Below, in pieces: positions 18,268 to 27,438 of a DNA stretch of 63,703 nt; positions within the stretch are counted from its first letter, which is position 1; each line of letters begins with the position of its first letter. The stretch covers positions 1 to 63,703 of the forward strand of contig DASZYT010000007.1 of assembly GCA_035545275.1 (NCBI GenBank), read 5' to 3'. The translations under genes were made by a program, and so were the position numbers. Below the pieces are notes generated by a model. That model was not told the origin of the DNA. It worked only from the letters and a program-made list of their open reading frames with translations, and made no database searches. Source of the stretch: DASZYT01 sp035545275. GTDB lineage: Bacteria; Patescibacteriota; Saccharimonadia; Saccharimonadales; UBA4665.

Positions 18268-18687
18268 CTACCGGTTTGAGACCGTAAAACTGCCCTCAAT
18301 TTCGTCGTGCAGATGGTCATGGAAGAGGTACGTACCGGCCTGGTTCAGTGTAACCGTCACGCTCTGGCCTTGGCTGAGCACTTTTTCAGACACACCGTCG
18401 TAGGGCTCGTGGTGGTCGTGCGGGCCAAATGCCACCAGGCGCAATACCGAATCGTCATTGGCAATGGTCAGCGTATCACATAGTGCCGCGTCGACGTGAG
18501 GAGTAGACAACCGGTCGTCTTTGATGGTAACCACATGCGTCGTGCCATGCGCATGGCACTGTACCGTCCCCGCCGGGGCGTGATCCGCCGATAGATAGGC
18601 ATTGGCAACAACATAGACTACACCCAAAATGGCGACGACGACAACTATGGCTCCGATTGTGCGTAAAAATCTCGTATAGTTTTTCAT
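18268..18687 (-). CDS. Membrane-anchored cupredoxin-like protein
   Basis: 139 aa: TM anchor at about 10-29, then a beta-rich cupredoxin-like domain. His/Asp clusters FGPHDHHEPYDG and GTYLFHDHLHDEIEG lie where type-1 copper ligands normally sit. The canonical Cys of the C-terminal loop (YxFHCxxH) is replaced by Asp, so a blue-copper centre is unlikely; copper binding through His or no metal at all is possible. It lies just upstream of cyoABCDE with the same orientation and may deliver copper to the oxidase (inference). A GGTAAGCGGA ribosome-binding site and a TATAGT box precede it. Confidence 0.7.
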   Translation of the reverse strand: MKNYTRFLRTIGAIVVVVAILGVVYVVANAYLSADHAPAGTVQCHAHGTTHVVTIKDDRLSTPHVDAALCDTLTIANDDSVLRLVAFGPHDHHEPYDGVSEKVLSQGQSVTVTLNQAGTYLFHDHLHDEIEGSFTVSNR

Positions 18688-18749
18688 TCCGCTTACCTTT
18701 AACTATACAACCTATGTGCTTCCTGTGTCAGCTATGGTAGGCTACTAAC

Positions 18750-19004
18750 ATGCTTATCATTTTGCACGTCAGTTGTGCACTCGCCAGTCTGTTGTACGTC
18801 ACATATACAGTAGCGTATCCGTCAGGAGTAAAATTGCGCGCTTCGTATGCACTTAGCATCGCGACTATCCTCAGTGGTACCTACTTAGTACTGAGCAGCC
18901 ACGCCCCACTCACCAGTTCTTGCGTAGCAGGTTTGGTATACGGAGGGCTGATAGTCTCAGGTATCGGGTACGCTCGGCACAAGCTTGCCCGAGCTAGTAT
19001 CTAG
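18750..19004 (+). CDS. Small membrane protein of unknown function
   Basis: 84 aa with three hydrophobic segments (about 2-20, 30-50, 55-75) and a basic tail. It is divergent from the cupredoxin-like gene and convergent with the flavin dehydrogenase, whose stop is 6 nt away. I do not recognise a family. A TATGGT box lies 11 nt before the ATG and there is no clear Shine-Dalgarno sequence. Confidence 0.5.
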   Translation: MLIILHVSCALASLLYVTYTVAYPSGVKLRASYALSIATILSGTYLVLSSHAPLTSSCVAGLVYGGLIVSGIGYARHKLARASI

Positions 19005-19009
19005 TAGCT

Positions 19010-20674
19010 CTAGAAATGGTCGCGGATGTGACCGAAGGAGTAATCCCAATCGGCATTGGCTTTTTTGTGCGGGTTAAAGATATTCTGCGGATCCAAAATA
19101 CGCTTAGCCTCTTTGAAGTAGCCGACTACTTCTTTGCCATAGGCCTCCTCAAGCCAGGGGCCACGCACGAGCCCGTCGTTATGTTCCCCCGATAATACGC
19201 CGTGATACTGCAGCACTAAATGGTCGACTTCCTTCATGGCAGGCAACAGCTTCGCCCTGTCTTTAGGATCCTCGAGTTTCATGAGCGGGATAATATGGAA
19301 ATTGCCGTCACCCATATGGCCAGCAATCGTGGCAAGCAGGTTGTATTTTTTGATAATTTTTCGGATCTTAGGCAAAAATTCGGTCAAGTACGGTGGATTT
19401 ACCACCAAATCATCAATGAAGGGGGCAGTGTGCTTGTCCTTCACTTTGCTTCTCAGCAAATTGAAGCTCTGTCGGCGCATCACCCAGAACTTTTCACTCT
19501 TGCCCTCTGTGGCATCTTCTTCGAACCCATTGATAAGGTAGCGCGCTCGATGTTGGGCCAGGTCGCGGTGCAAGGCTTTGATTTTCTCCCGCACCTCCTC
19601 CTCAGTTTCGCCGTTAAATTCTACCATCAAGATAAGCTTCGGTATGCCACGCAACAGCTGTAGACCATCCGGCATTAAACTCACGAGTAAATGTACGAAT
19701 TTTTTAAGCCCGAGCATCTTGTAGAAACTTGGCATGAACCGTATGGATAGCCATAGCGTAGCGTCATCAAAGCTCTCAAATGTGGCGGGTTTGTGTTCGA
19801 GCACCTGGGGGATAATTTCACCAAGCGCATCAATGTCTTTCAAGAACAGTACGAGCAGCCCCGAGTGCGGGCGGGAGGGCACAAGCCGGAGCGTTGCTTC
19901 GGTGACAAAGCCTAGCGTACCTTGGGCGCCCACCAACAGTTTTGTCAGATCAAAGATGCCCGTCTCGCGGTCCCATACATCCCACAGGTTATAGCCGGTG
20001 GAGTTTTTGGTAACATGCGGCTTGGCCTTTTTGATAGCATCATAATGCTTGTCGACCAGCTCAAAAATCTCTTTGTAGACATTGCCTTCAAAATCTTTCT
20101 GAGCCATTTTTTTGTCGAGCTCGGCTTTCTTAAGTGGCTTGACAATACGCTCCACCCCATCGGCAAACACTACCTTGAGCTCGGTCACGTAATCTTCGGT
20201 TTTGCCGAACTCCAGGGATTTCTCGCCTCCGGAATTATTGTTGACTATACCCCCCATGGCACAGAGATCGCGACTGGCTGGATAACTGGGCAAAAGCGCA
20301 CCTTTTTTCAGCGTCTGTTTCTCAAAATCACGGTAGTATACGCCGGGTTGAGTGCGGGCCGATGTCTCGCTGACTTCCTCTATGCGGGTAAAGTACTTCA
20401 TAAAATCGACGATGATGGAGTCATTGATAGCACCGCCCCCCATATCGGTACCGGCACTACGAGCCGTAACCGACAAGTCGGGCATTTCTTTTTTACGTTC
20501 AGCTACTAGCTTCACCAATCGTTCAACATCTTTGGTGTCTTTGGGTCGCACTACCACTTTGGGCTTTATCTCGAACATCGAAGCGTCGTGGCTATAAAAG
20601 TCGCGCGTCACTTCACTGGTATCGATGTCGCCTGAAAATCCGGCTTTTTTGAGTATCTGTATAAAATCGTCCAT
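19010..20674 (-). CDS. FAD-linked oxidase, GlcD / D-lactate dehydrogenase type
   Basis: 554 aa. A PCMH-type FAD-binding domain (about 30-240; RSAGTDMGGGAINDSIIVDF, AMGGIVNNNSGGEKSLEFG) is followed by the FAD-oxidase C-domain with GHMGDGNFH and GEHNDGLVRGPWLEEAYG, the metal- and substrate-binding motifs of D-2-hydroxyacid dehydrogenases. It oxidises D-lactate, glycolate or a similar acid and passes electrons to quinone or another acceptor. No GlcE/GlcF or Fe-S partner is adjacent, so it is probably a single-subunit enzyme. It is divergent from NDH-2 across 148 nt, suggesting joint control of two quinone-reducing enzymes. Confidence 0.88.
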   Translation of the reverse strand: MDDFIQILKKAGFSGDIDTSEVTRDFYSHDASMFEIKPKVVVRPKDTKDVERLVKLVAERKKEMPDLSVTARSAGTDMGGGAINDSIIVDFMKYFTRIEEVSETSARTQPGVYYRDFEKQTLKKGALLPSYPASRDLCAMGGIVNNNSGGEKSLEFGKTEDYVTELKVVFADGVERIVKPLKKAELDKKMAQKDFEGNVYKEIFELVDKHYDAIKKAKPHVTKNSTGYNLWDVWDRETGIFDLTKLLVGAQGTLGFVTEATLRLVPSRPHSGLLVLFLKDIDALGEIIPQVLEHKPATFESFDDATLWLSIRFMPSFYKMLGLKKFVHLLVSLMPDGLQLLRGIPKLILMVEFNGETEEEVREKIKALHRDLAQHRARYLINGFEEDATEGKSEKFWVMRRQSFNLLRSKVKDKHTAPFIDDLVVNPPYLTEFLPKIRKIIKKYNLLATIAGHMGDGNFHIIPLMKLEDPKDRAKLLPAMKEVDHLVLQYHGVLSGEHNDGLVRGPWLEEAYGKEVVGYFKEAKRILDPQNIFNPHKKANADWDYSFGHIRDHF

Positions 20675-20785
20675 CCCGTTAAAAATCCTTCTTTATTAAT
20701 ATATTCCCTGCAAACTTAGGCAACGCTTTCTTAACACCTAAATTTTAACGGGATCCATACCTCTAGCTTACCGTCCTCGTAGCGT

Positions 20786-20813
20786 TTGCACAATGGTTAC
20801 GCTTTGTTACAAT
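20786..20813 (+). promoter_or_regulatory. Promoter of NDH-2 gene
   Basis: TTGCAC (20786-20791), a 16-nt spacer and TACAAT (20808-20813), 9 nt before the ATG. There is no Shine-Dalgarno sequence, so a leaderless or nearly leaderless mRNA is expected. Confidence 0.65.
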
Positions 20814-20822
20814 GTGTGATAG

Positions 20823-22013
20823 ATGTCAAAAGAGAAGGTTTTAATAGTTGGGGGTGGTTTCGGCGGAGTCAAAGCAGCGCTGGAGCTAGCTGATGACGAC
20901 CGTTTTACGGTCACACTTGTTTCTGACCATCCGCACTTCCGTTACTATCCCACGTTGTACCACACCGCTACTGGCGGGCGCCGGGCTGGCTCTAGCATTC
21001 CGCTGGATCAGTTATTCGCGGGCAAAAATGTGGAGATCCTAGCAGGGGAGGCCGTATCACTAAGCCGCGAGTCCAAAACTCTCACCACCGCCGACGGTCT
21101 AACATTACCGTACGATACCCTCATCCTGGGGCTGGGCGTGGTAACCAACTATTTCAACATCAAAGGCCTCGACCAATATTCGTTCAGTATCAAGACTACC
21201 AACGAGGCGCTACGGCTCAAGCAGCACCTGCACGAGCAGCTTATGGCCGACCATAAACCCGACCTTAACTACGTCATCGTCGGGGCAGGGCCGACCGGCA
21301 TCGAACTTGCCGGCGTACTGCCAGAGTATTTGCGTGCCATTATGAAACAACACGGCGTCAAGTACCGCAGCATACATGTTGACCTTATTGAGGCCGCGCC
21401 GCGCCTGTTGCCAAACCTCCCGCGCGATACGTCACGCATGGTTCAGCGCCAGCTGAAGCGTCTCGGCGTCCAACTCTACATCGGACAAACAGTACAGGGC
21501 GAAACCGCCGATGAACTAATGGTAAGCGGCAAACCCATCCGCAGCCACACCGTCATCTGGACCGCTGGCGTTACTAACAATCCGTTCTTTGTACAGAATA
21601 ACTTTGGCGTCAACCGCCGCGGCAAAGTCGCCGTAGACGTCTACATGCAGGCCGAACCGGACATTTTTGTCATCGGCGACAATGCCAACACACCGTATTC
21701 GGGCCTGGCTCAAACTGCTATTCATGACGGCATATTTGTTGCCAAAAACCTCAAGCGCCGTCAAAGTGGCAAAAACCTTAGGAGTTACAATGCTCGCAAG
21801 CCTATTACCGTTATTCCGGCCGGCCGACACTGGGCGGCTACACTGTGGGGCCAATTCCGCATCTACGGCTGGCTTGGTTGGATGTTACGCGAAGCCGCCG
21901 ATCTTGTGGGATTCCACGATTTTGAACCTTGGCGCAAGGCCTTCGACCAGTGGTTTATTGAACTCGGTGAAGAAGAGACGTGTCCCGTCTGTGCCAAAAG
22001 CGTCGTCCGCTAG
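20823..22013 (+). CDS. ndh: Type II NADH:quinone oxidoreductase (NDH-2)
   Basis: 396 aa with two Rossmann motifs: FAD-binding VGGGFGGVKAALEL near the N-terminus and NAD(P)H-binding VGAGPTGIELAGVLPEY near residue 155. The second FAD motif VIGDNANTP is near 280. A C-terminal amphipathic region (about 335-370) would attach it to the membrane. It passes electrons from NADH to quinone without proton pumping and so feeds the cyo oxidase. The tail EETCPVCAKSVVR adds a CxxC pair not needed by the family; it could bind metal or respond to redox. It is divergent from the GlcD-type gene. Confidence 0.92.
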   Translation: MSKEKVLIVGGGFGGVKAALELADDDRFTVTLVSDHPHFRYYPTLYHTATGGRRAGSSIPLDQLFAGKNVEILAGEAVSLSRESKTLTTADGLTLPYDTLILGLGVVTNYFNIKGLDQYSFSIKTTNEALRLKQHLHEQLMADHKPDLNYVIVGAGPTGIELAGVLPEYLRAIMKQHGVKYRSIHVDLIEAAPRLLPNLPRDTSRMVQRQLKRLGVQLYIGQTVQGETADELMVSGKPIRSHTVIWTAGVTNNPFFVQNNFGVNRRGKVAVDVYMQAEPDIFVIGDNANTPYSGLAQTAIHDGIFVAKNLKRRQSGKNLRSYNARKPITVIPAGRHWAATLWGQFRIYGWLGWMLREAADLVGFHDFEPWRKAFDQWFIELGEEETCPVCAKSVVR

Positions 22014-22056
22014 CCTCTCTTACCAATTAGCCTACTTAATGAGATAATAAGTGAAT

Positions 22057-25000
22057 ATGGATGTGTTTGAGACTGCCTACGAGCAGTTGAATGGGGAGCA
22101 AAAGCAGGCCGTCGACAGCATCGATGGACCCGTGCTGGTAGTGGCAGGGCCGGGCACTGGCAAGACTCAGCTGCTATCTATGCGGGTCGCCAACATTTTG
22201 CGCAAAACCGACGAGCTGCCGGAAAACATTTTGTGTTTGACCTTTAGCGAGGCTGGCACCAAAAACATGCAAGAGCGGTTGCGCGGCATTATCGGCCCCG
22301 CGGCATCCAAGGTGGGAGTGTTTACGTTTCATGGCTTTGGTACTGAGGTCATCAATCGTTTTCCTGAATATTTTTTCAACGGTGCCGACATGCAGCCGGT
22401 CGATGAGCTGGGGCGGCATCGTCTGTTTGACGAAGCCCTCGCCAGTCTTGGCGGTCGGAACTATTTCACCATGCGCTTTGATAATGAATATACGATGCTC
22501 GCTGCTGCGCAGGAACTAGTTAGCGACATGAAACGTGCCGGATTGACATCCAAAGAAGTCCGTGCGATCGCCAAACGTAACGTGCAGTTCATTACTTTTG
22601 CCGAACCGTTATTCAGTGAAGCGTTCTCTGGTAGCATTACCAAAGAAACGCTGACAAAATGCCAGCAGCTGCACGACAAACTAAAGACCTACCAGGCCGA
22701 CAAGCAGAAACTACCGGCCGGTCTAAAAGACCTGCACGAAACATGTATGATCCAACTTGCAGCTGCAATCGAAGGTGCCGCAGCCAGTCCCAAAGTCACC
22801 CCGCCACTCACTGCTTTCAAGACCGCGTGGCGCAACGCCAAAAACCGCGATCGTTTTGTGCTAAAGGCACGCGAACAAACTGAGCGCCTGCTGGATGCAG
22901 CCGACGTCTACGAAAAGTATCACGAATTACTCAGTAAGCATCGGCTGTTTGACTACGACGACATGATCGTGCAAGTGGTGCATGAGCTTGAAACCAACGA
23001 CGCACTTAAGGCCAGCCTGCAAGAACAGTATCACTACATTTTGGTTGATGAGTACCAGGATACCAACTTAGCGCAAGCCCGCATCCTGCACGCCCTTGCA
23101 GACAATCCGGTTAATGAGGGCCGGCCCAACATTTTGGTAGTAGGGGATGACGACCAAGCCATTTACGCCTTTCAGGGCGCTGACATCAGTAACGTGCTCG
23201 ATTTTTCGGCCATGTATCCCAGCCGTCAGCAGATCGTATTGCGCGACAATTATCGCTCCAATCAACAAATTTTGGACTTGGCGCGCTCGGTCATATTGCA
23301 AGGTGAGCAGCGCCTGGAAAACCGTTTTCCCGATCTCAACAAAAGTCTGAAAGCCGCGCTTAAATACGATAACAAACCGTGTATTGAGCAGCATGAATTC
23401 ACCACAACCATTGATGAAAACAGCTGGCTTGTGAACGCCGTTAAAGAGCGCCTCGCCAATGGCGTCTCTGCGAGCGAGATTGCCGTTATTAGCTCCAAAC
23501 ACAAACAGCTGCAGGCACTGGTGCCGTTCCTGCAAAGCGAAGGTGTGGCAGTTACGTATGAACGCCGCGAAAACGTTTTGGAAGCACCTCACATTTTGGT
23601 CTTGTTGATGCTGGCCCGCATCATGGTACTACTGCAGGAAGGCGACGTACGGACCGCCGAAAGCCTGCTACCAGAGCTACTGACGCATCCGATGTGGGAG
23701 CTTAAGCCCGAAACTCTGTGGGATATCTCTATCAAAAGTTACCAAAACCGCGACGGCTCACCATTCTGGCTGACGCAGATGCAAACCTCCGACGACAAGC
23801 ATCTGAGGCAGTTGGCAGAGTGGCTCATCACCACTTCTCAGTGTGTCGCCCATGAATCGCTCGAAGCCATGCTGGACATACTCATCGGCAGTGAACCTGT
23901 CAAAAGCGGGGAATTTCGCAGCCCCTATCATGAGTATTATTTCAGTAGCCAAAAGCTGGCCGAAGACCAAACAAATTATTTGGACCTGCTGGAGCAGCTC
24001 ACCACGTTACGACGTGCCTTGCGTAACTACGAGCCGGGCAGGCGATTGTTTTTGGCCGATCTGCTCGAGTTTGCCGAGCGCTGCCGCCAAACCGGTACCA
24101 AAGTCATGAGCACCCGCACCGTAGCTGATCAGGCCAATTCCGTGCAGCTTTTAAGCGCCCACGGCGCCAAAGGTCTGGAGTTTGAGACGGTATTTATCAT
24201 TGATTGCAACGAAGACAATTGGGCAAAAGTAAACGGCAACCGCGGAGTATCATACCCCCTAAACTTAGCGCAGCTAAAGCGCGGCGGTCGCACCAGCGAC
24301 GACCAGCTGCGCTTATTTTTCGTGGGCCTCACTCGTGCCAAAAACCGACTTTATTTGTCACGCTCTACGCACGACGACAAGGGTAGCGAACGGTTAGCAC
24401 TCAGCTACCTTGCGACCGAAACAGCGCAGATGCTGGCGCCCATCACCGCCCATCCGCCGCTCGCCCAGCAGGCACTTGAGCAAGCTTTAGAGCTTGACTG
24501 GCACGCTCGGCATCGCCGCGCCATCAAACAACACGGCTCAGCGCTGGGCGCCATACTCGCCAATTTTCAACTGAGCGCCACGGCGCTCGACACATTTCTT
24601 GATCTTGAATACGCCGGCCCGCAAGCCTTTTTTGAGCGTCAGTTACTTCGTTTTCCGACCGCTCTCAAGCCCAGTCTGGCGTTTGGCAACGCCGTTCACC
24701 ACATGCTGCAAACAGCTCATGTTAGTATCACGAACGGCCAGCCACAGACTATCGGTGAACTTCTAGATGTATTTAAGCGCTCGCTGGAACGTATGCGCTT
24801 GTCGCCCAAAAATGAAACCTACTGGCTCGAGCGGGGCAGAGTGGCACTACCACGATACCTGGAAAAACGCCTGCCGACGTTTACTGCTGCACAGCTCGCC
24901 GAGCGTGACTTTAAGAGTCAAGGCTGCGCCGTAGACGAAGCCAGGCTAACGGGCAAGCTTGACGTGTTAGAAATAAAAGAACGGGAGGTTATTATTACCG

Positions 25001-25365
25001 ATTACAAAACCGGCACACCTACCAGCCACTGGTCTTTCGACAACCTCACCAGCAATACTCGTTTGTACCAATATCGCCGTCAGCTCATGTTTTATAAATT
25101 GCTCGTTGAGACATCTGCTGCCTATGGGGGGCGATATCATACCAAAACCGCTCGGCTTGATTTTGTGCAACCCACCAAAGACACCGACGAACTCCTGGAG
25201 CTCACGCTGCATTTTGACGATAGCGAGGTGGAACGCCTGAAAAAACTTATCGTCGCGGTATGGAAACATGTCATGGCACTCGATTTTCCCGACACTTCCC
25301 GCTATGGAACGAAGCTAGCAGACATCAAACAGTTCGAGCAAGACCTGATAGACGGCACCATATAA
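22057..25365 (+). CDS. UvrD/Rep-type helicase fused to a RecB-like nuclease
   Basis: 1102 aa from ATG 22057 (a GTG at 22051 is possible). SF1A motifs: Q-motif LNGEQKQAV, Walker A AGPGTGKTQ (about 30-37), Walker B LVDEYQDTN, motif III VGDDDQAIYAFQGAD, motif IV LRDNYRS, motif V SAHGAKGLEFETVF and motif VI VGLTRAKNRLYLS. The C-terminal quarter has a PD-(D/E)XK nuclease: GNAVHHML, GKLDVLE and TDYKTGTP. This one-chain helicase-nuclease resembles AddA/RecB-like repair enzymes and may replace RecBCD. GATAAT at 22043-22048, with TTACCA 17 nt upstream, lies 8 nt before the chosen ATG. Confidence 0.9.
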   Translation: MDVFETAYEQLNGEQKQAVDSIDGPVLVVAGPGTGKTQLLSMRVANILRKTDELPENILCLTFSEAGTKNMQERLRGIIGPAASKVGVFTFHGFGTEVINRFPEYFFNGADMQPVDELGRHRLFDEALASLGGRNYFTMRFDNEYTMLAAAQELVSDMKRAGLTSKEVRAIAKRNVQFITFAEPLFSEAFSGSITKETLTKCQQLHDKLKTYQADKQKLPAGLKDLHETCMIQLAAAIEGAAASPKVTPPLTAFKTAWRNAKNRDRFVLKAREQTERLLDAADVYEKYHELLSKHRLFDYDDMIVQVVHELETNDALKASLQEQYHYILVDEYQDTNLAQARILHALADNPVNEGRPNILVVGDDDQAIYAFQGADISNVLDFSAMYPSRQQIVLRDNYRSNQQILDLARSVILQGEQRLENRFPDLNKSLKAALKYDNKPCIEQHEFTTTIDENSWLVNAVKERLANGVSASEIAVISSKHKQLQALVPFLQSEGVAVTYERRENVLEAPHILVLLMLARIMVLLQEGDVRTAESLLPELLTHPMWELKPETLWDISIKSYQNRDGSPFWLTQMQTSDDKHLRQLAEWLITTSQCVAHESLEAMLDILIGSEPVKSGEFRSPYHEYYFSSQKLAEDQTNYLDLLEQLTTLRRALRNYEPGRRLFLADLLEFAERCRQTGTKVMSTRTVADQANSVQLLSAHGAKGLEFETVFIIDCNEDNWAKVNGNRGVSYPLNLAQLKRGGRTSDDQLRLFFVGLTRAKNRLYLSRSTHDDKGSERLALSYLATETAQMLAPITAHPPLAQQALEQALELDWHARHRRAIKQHGSALGAILANFQLSATALDTFLDLEYAGPQAFFERQLLRFPTALKPSLAFGNAVHHMLQTAHVSITNGQPQTIGELLDVFKRSLERMRLSPKNETYWLERGRVALPRYLEKRLPTFTAAQLAERDFKSQGCAVDEARLTGKLDVLEIKEREVIITDYKTGTPTSHWSFDNLTSNTRLYQYRRQLMFYKLLVETSAAYGGRYHTKTARLDFVQPTKDTDELLELTLHFDDSEVERLKKLIVAVWKHVMALDFPDTSRYGTKLADIKQFEQDLIDGTI

Positions 25366-25393
25366 AAATCACCGCTCGGTTGAGCGGTGATTT
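25366..25393. terminator. Bidirectional intrinsic terminator between helicase and aquaporin genes
   Basis: A 12-bp perfect stem (25366-25377 with 25382-25393) around a GGTT loop, starting AAATCACC. A-rich and T-rich flanks serve both directions. The two genes converge here. Confidence 0.85.
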
Positions 25394-25415
25394 AATTTTT
25401 GGCTTATCGAGCTAT

Positions 25416-26162
25416 TTAGCGCTTCTTTTTGGCAGTAGCGCGCTTTTTAGCGGCAGGCTTCTTGGCAGTAGAACTGCTTGAAACCGTAGCAGTTGCGGCA
25501 GCGCGGCGAGCGCCGGCAACTTCCGGAGCAAAGAACCAGGCATATACATTTACACCAGCCAGTGCACCCAGCACCGGGCCGAGCACGTAGGTGCCCCAAC
25601 CGGTTACGCCACTACCCCAAGGTAGCCAGGCACGGATACCCAAGGCCAAAGCCGGGTTGATAAGTCCTACGCCTACGGCTGCGGCTACGATCATACCGAT
25701 TGCAAAGGCGATGCCGGCAGTGGTAGCAAACAAGCCACCATCCATGCCGCGGTACAGGGCAGCAGCCCAACCGAATGCAAAGATGAACGTACCGACAATC
25801 TCGGCTACCAAAATGCGGCCTTCAAAATGAGCACCGGTTACGGGCAAGCTTTGATTAACAAAATAGCTGTACAAGCCATAGGCTGCCCATGCACCAAGCA
25901 GCTGCGCCACAATGTATACCACTGCACGCACAGTCGTGATTTTGCGAGCAGTCCACAGACCAATGGTCAGACCTGGGTTTAGGTGAGCGCCAGACACCTT
26001 ACCCACCGCAAACAGCATGACCGCCACGGTCAAACCGGCTGCTAGTGATACAAAGTACGCCACCCCCACATTTGAGTAATGCACGCTTAACACCACGAGT
26101 GTGAGAATCGCGGTTCCGAAAAACTCGGCAAGCAATGCTGCTACCTTATTTCTTCCAAACAT
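25416..26162 (-). CDS. Aquaporin/MIP-family channel with unusual pore motifs
   Basis: 248 aa, six TMs and two half-helices. The first pore motif is Asn62-Pro63-Gly64 (HLNPGLTIG) instead of NPA. The second is Asn169-Pro170-Ala171, but the next residue is Leu172, where most aquaporins have the selectivity-filter Arg (NPAR). The pore may therefore be wider or pass other small solutes. The C-terminus is a Lys/Ala tail (AAKKRATAKKKR) resembling H1-like tails. An SD (GGAGGT) precedes the ATG. Confidence 0.88.
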   Translation of the reverse strand: MFGRNKVAALLAEFFGTAILTLVVLSVHYSNVGVAYFVSLAAGLTVAVMLFAVGKVSGAHLNPGLTIGLWTARKITTVRAVVYIVAQLLGAWAAYGLYSYFVNQSLPVTGAHFEGRILVAEIVGTFIFAFGWAAALYRGMDGGLFATTAGIAFAIGMIVAAAVGVGLINPALALGIRAWLPWGSGVTGWGTYVLGPVLGALAGVNVYAWFFAPEVAGARRAAATATVSSSSTAKKPAAKKRATAKKKR

Positions 26163-26192
26163 ATTTGGAAACCTCCACTTATTAATACGACC

Positions 26193-26321
26193 AGCGTAGC
26201 GCTAAGGTGTGGTTTTGTAAAGGGCTTCGCTTACACTGCTTCAGCGAAGACCGGCATCTCTTTCGCCACCCAGCTAGTTCATCCCAGGAGTTAGACACTC
26301 TCTGAAAGCGTAGCGTTAGGG
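26193..26321. repeat. Pair of 15-nt direct repeats in aquaporin-mscL divergent region
   Basis: AGCGTAGCGCTAAGG at 26193-26207 and AGCGTAGCGTTAGGG at 26307-26321 differ at two positions and lie in the divergent promoter region of two membrane-channel genes. A small hairpin (CTTCGCT...AGCGAAG) lies between them. A shared osmotic regulator site is possible but unproven. Confidence 0.4.
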
Positions 26322-26367
26322 TATTTCCTGTGGTAGAGTAGGGGTTAGTCAAGGAAATCGCAGCAAT

Positions 26368-26802
26368 ATGTTCAAAGGTTTCAAACAATTTATCTTGCGA
26401 GGCAACGTCATCGACCTGGCCGTCGCCGTCGTCGTGGGTGCCGCCTTCAACAGCGTCGTGCAGGCCATCGTCAAAGATTTCATCACGCCGCTCATCGGCG
26501 CCTTTTACAAGCAAACCGAATTTTCCAAGGCAGCGTTCCATTTGCACGACAGTACATTTTTGTATGGCGATTTTATTAACACGTTTATTTCGTTTCTTAT
26601 CATCGCCGCCGTAGTGTATTTCTTTGTGGTTAATCCCATCAACAAACTTGTCGAACTGTCCAAGCGCAACAAAGCACCTACCGAGCCAGGCAGCAAAAAA
26701 TGCCCCTATTGTTACAGCGAAGTCCCCGTCAAGGCTACACGTTGCGCCTTCTGTACGAGCCAACTAGATTCGGACGCCAAAACCAGCAAAAAAGCTGCTT
26801 AG
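26368..26802 (+). CDS. mscL: Large-conductance mechanosensitive channel with zinc-ribbon tail
   Basis: 144 aa. The N-terminal helix FKGFKQFILRGNVIDLAVAVVVGAAF carries the MscL gate TM1; the outer loop and TM2 (FINTFISFLIIAAVVYFFVV) follow. The C-terminus departs from the E. coli helical bundle: KKCPYCYSEVPVKATRCAFC forms a four-Cys zinc-ribbon (CxxC-x11-CxxC). The channel releases solutes on hypo-osmotic shock. The dedA start follows the stop immediately. Confidence 0.93.
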   Translation: MFKGFKQFILRGNVIDLAVAVVVGAAFNSVVQAIVKDFITPLIGAFYKQTEFSKAAFHLHDSTFLYGDFINTFISFLIIAAVVYFFVVNPINKLVELSKRNKAPTEPGSKKCPYCYSEVPVKATRCAFCTSQLDSDAKTSKKAA

Positions 26803-27438
26803 ATGACACACGCCCTACCGCCTGACACGCCCAGCTTCATCACGGCACTAGCTCCCACCATCGACCATTACGGCTATGTGGCCGTAGGCGGGCTCATAAT
26901 GCTCGAGGACTTTGGTGTGCCGGCTCCGGGCGAAACCATCCTTATTGCGGCGGCAGTTTTTGCCGGCATTGGTGAGCTAAACATTTTTCTTGTTATTTTA
27001 GTGGCGCTGGCCGGAGCAATTATTGGCGATAACATCGGCTTTGCCATTGGTGATTTTGGCGGACGCCCACTCGTGGAACGGTTTGGCAAATACGTTTTCC
27101 TTACCAAAAAACGACTCGATGAGGCCGAAGCGTTCTTTAATCGTAACGGAGGCCGAGTCGTGGTGGTGGCGCGTTTTATTGAGGGGCTCAGGCAGCTCAA
27201 CGGCATCATTGCCGGCATCAGCGAAATGAAATGGCTACGCTTCATTATGTTCAATACCATCGGTGCCGGCTTATGGGTAGGGCTGTGGTCAATGGTGGGG
27301 TATTTTGGCGGCAGCCACATCGACACGTTTGTTAAATACGGCTTGTATTTCACCATCGCAGCGGGTACAGCCATTGTCGGCTACATCATCTACCGCATCA
27401 TCAAACACAAACGCCAAAACTCCACCCCATCCCAATAG
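26803..27438 (+). CDS. DedA-family membrane protein
   Basis: 211 aa with about five TMs. Family signatures: LEDFGVPAPGETILIAAAVFAG, GDNIGFAIGDFGG and the Arg-containing FNRNGGRVVVVARFIEGLRQLNGIIAG. DedA proteins are proton-dependent membrane proteins implicated in undecaprenyl-phosphate or phospholipid flipping. The gene starts directly after the mscL TAG with no spacer and probably shares its mRNA. Confidence 0.9.
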   Translation: MTHALPPDTPSFITALAPTIDHYGYVAVGGLIMLEDFGVPAPGETILIAAAVFAGIGELNIFLVILVALAGAIIGDNIGFAIGDFGGRPLVERFGKYVFLTKKRLDEAEAFFNRNGGRVVVVARFIEGLRQLNGIIAGISEMKWLRFIMFNTIGAGLWVGLWSMVGYFGGSHIDTFVKYGLYFTIAAGTAIVGYIIYRIIKHKRQNSTPSQ

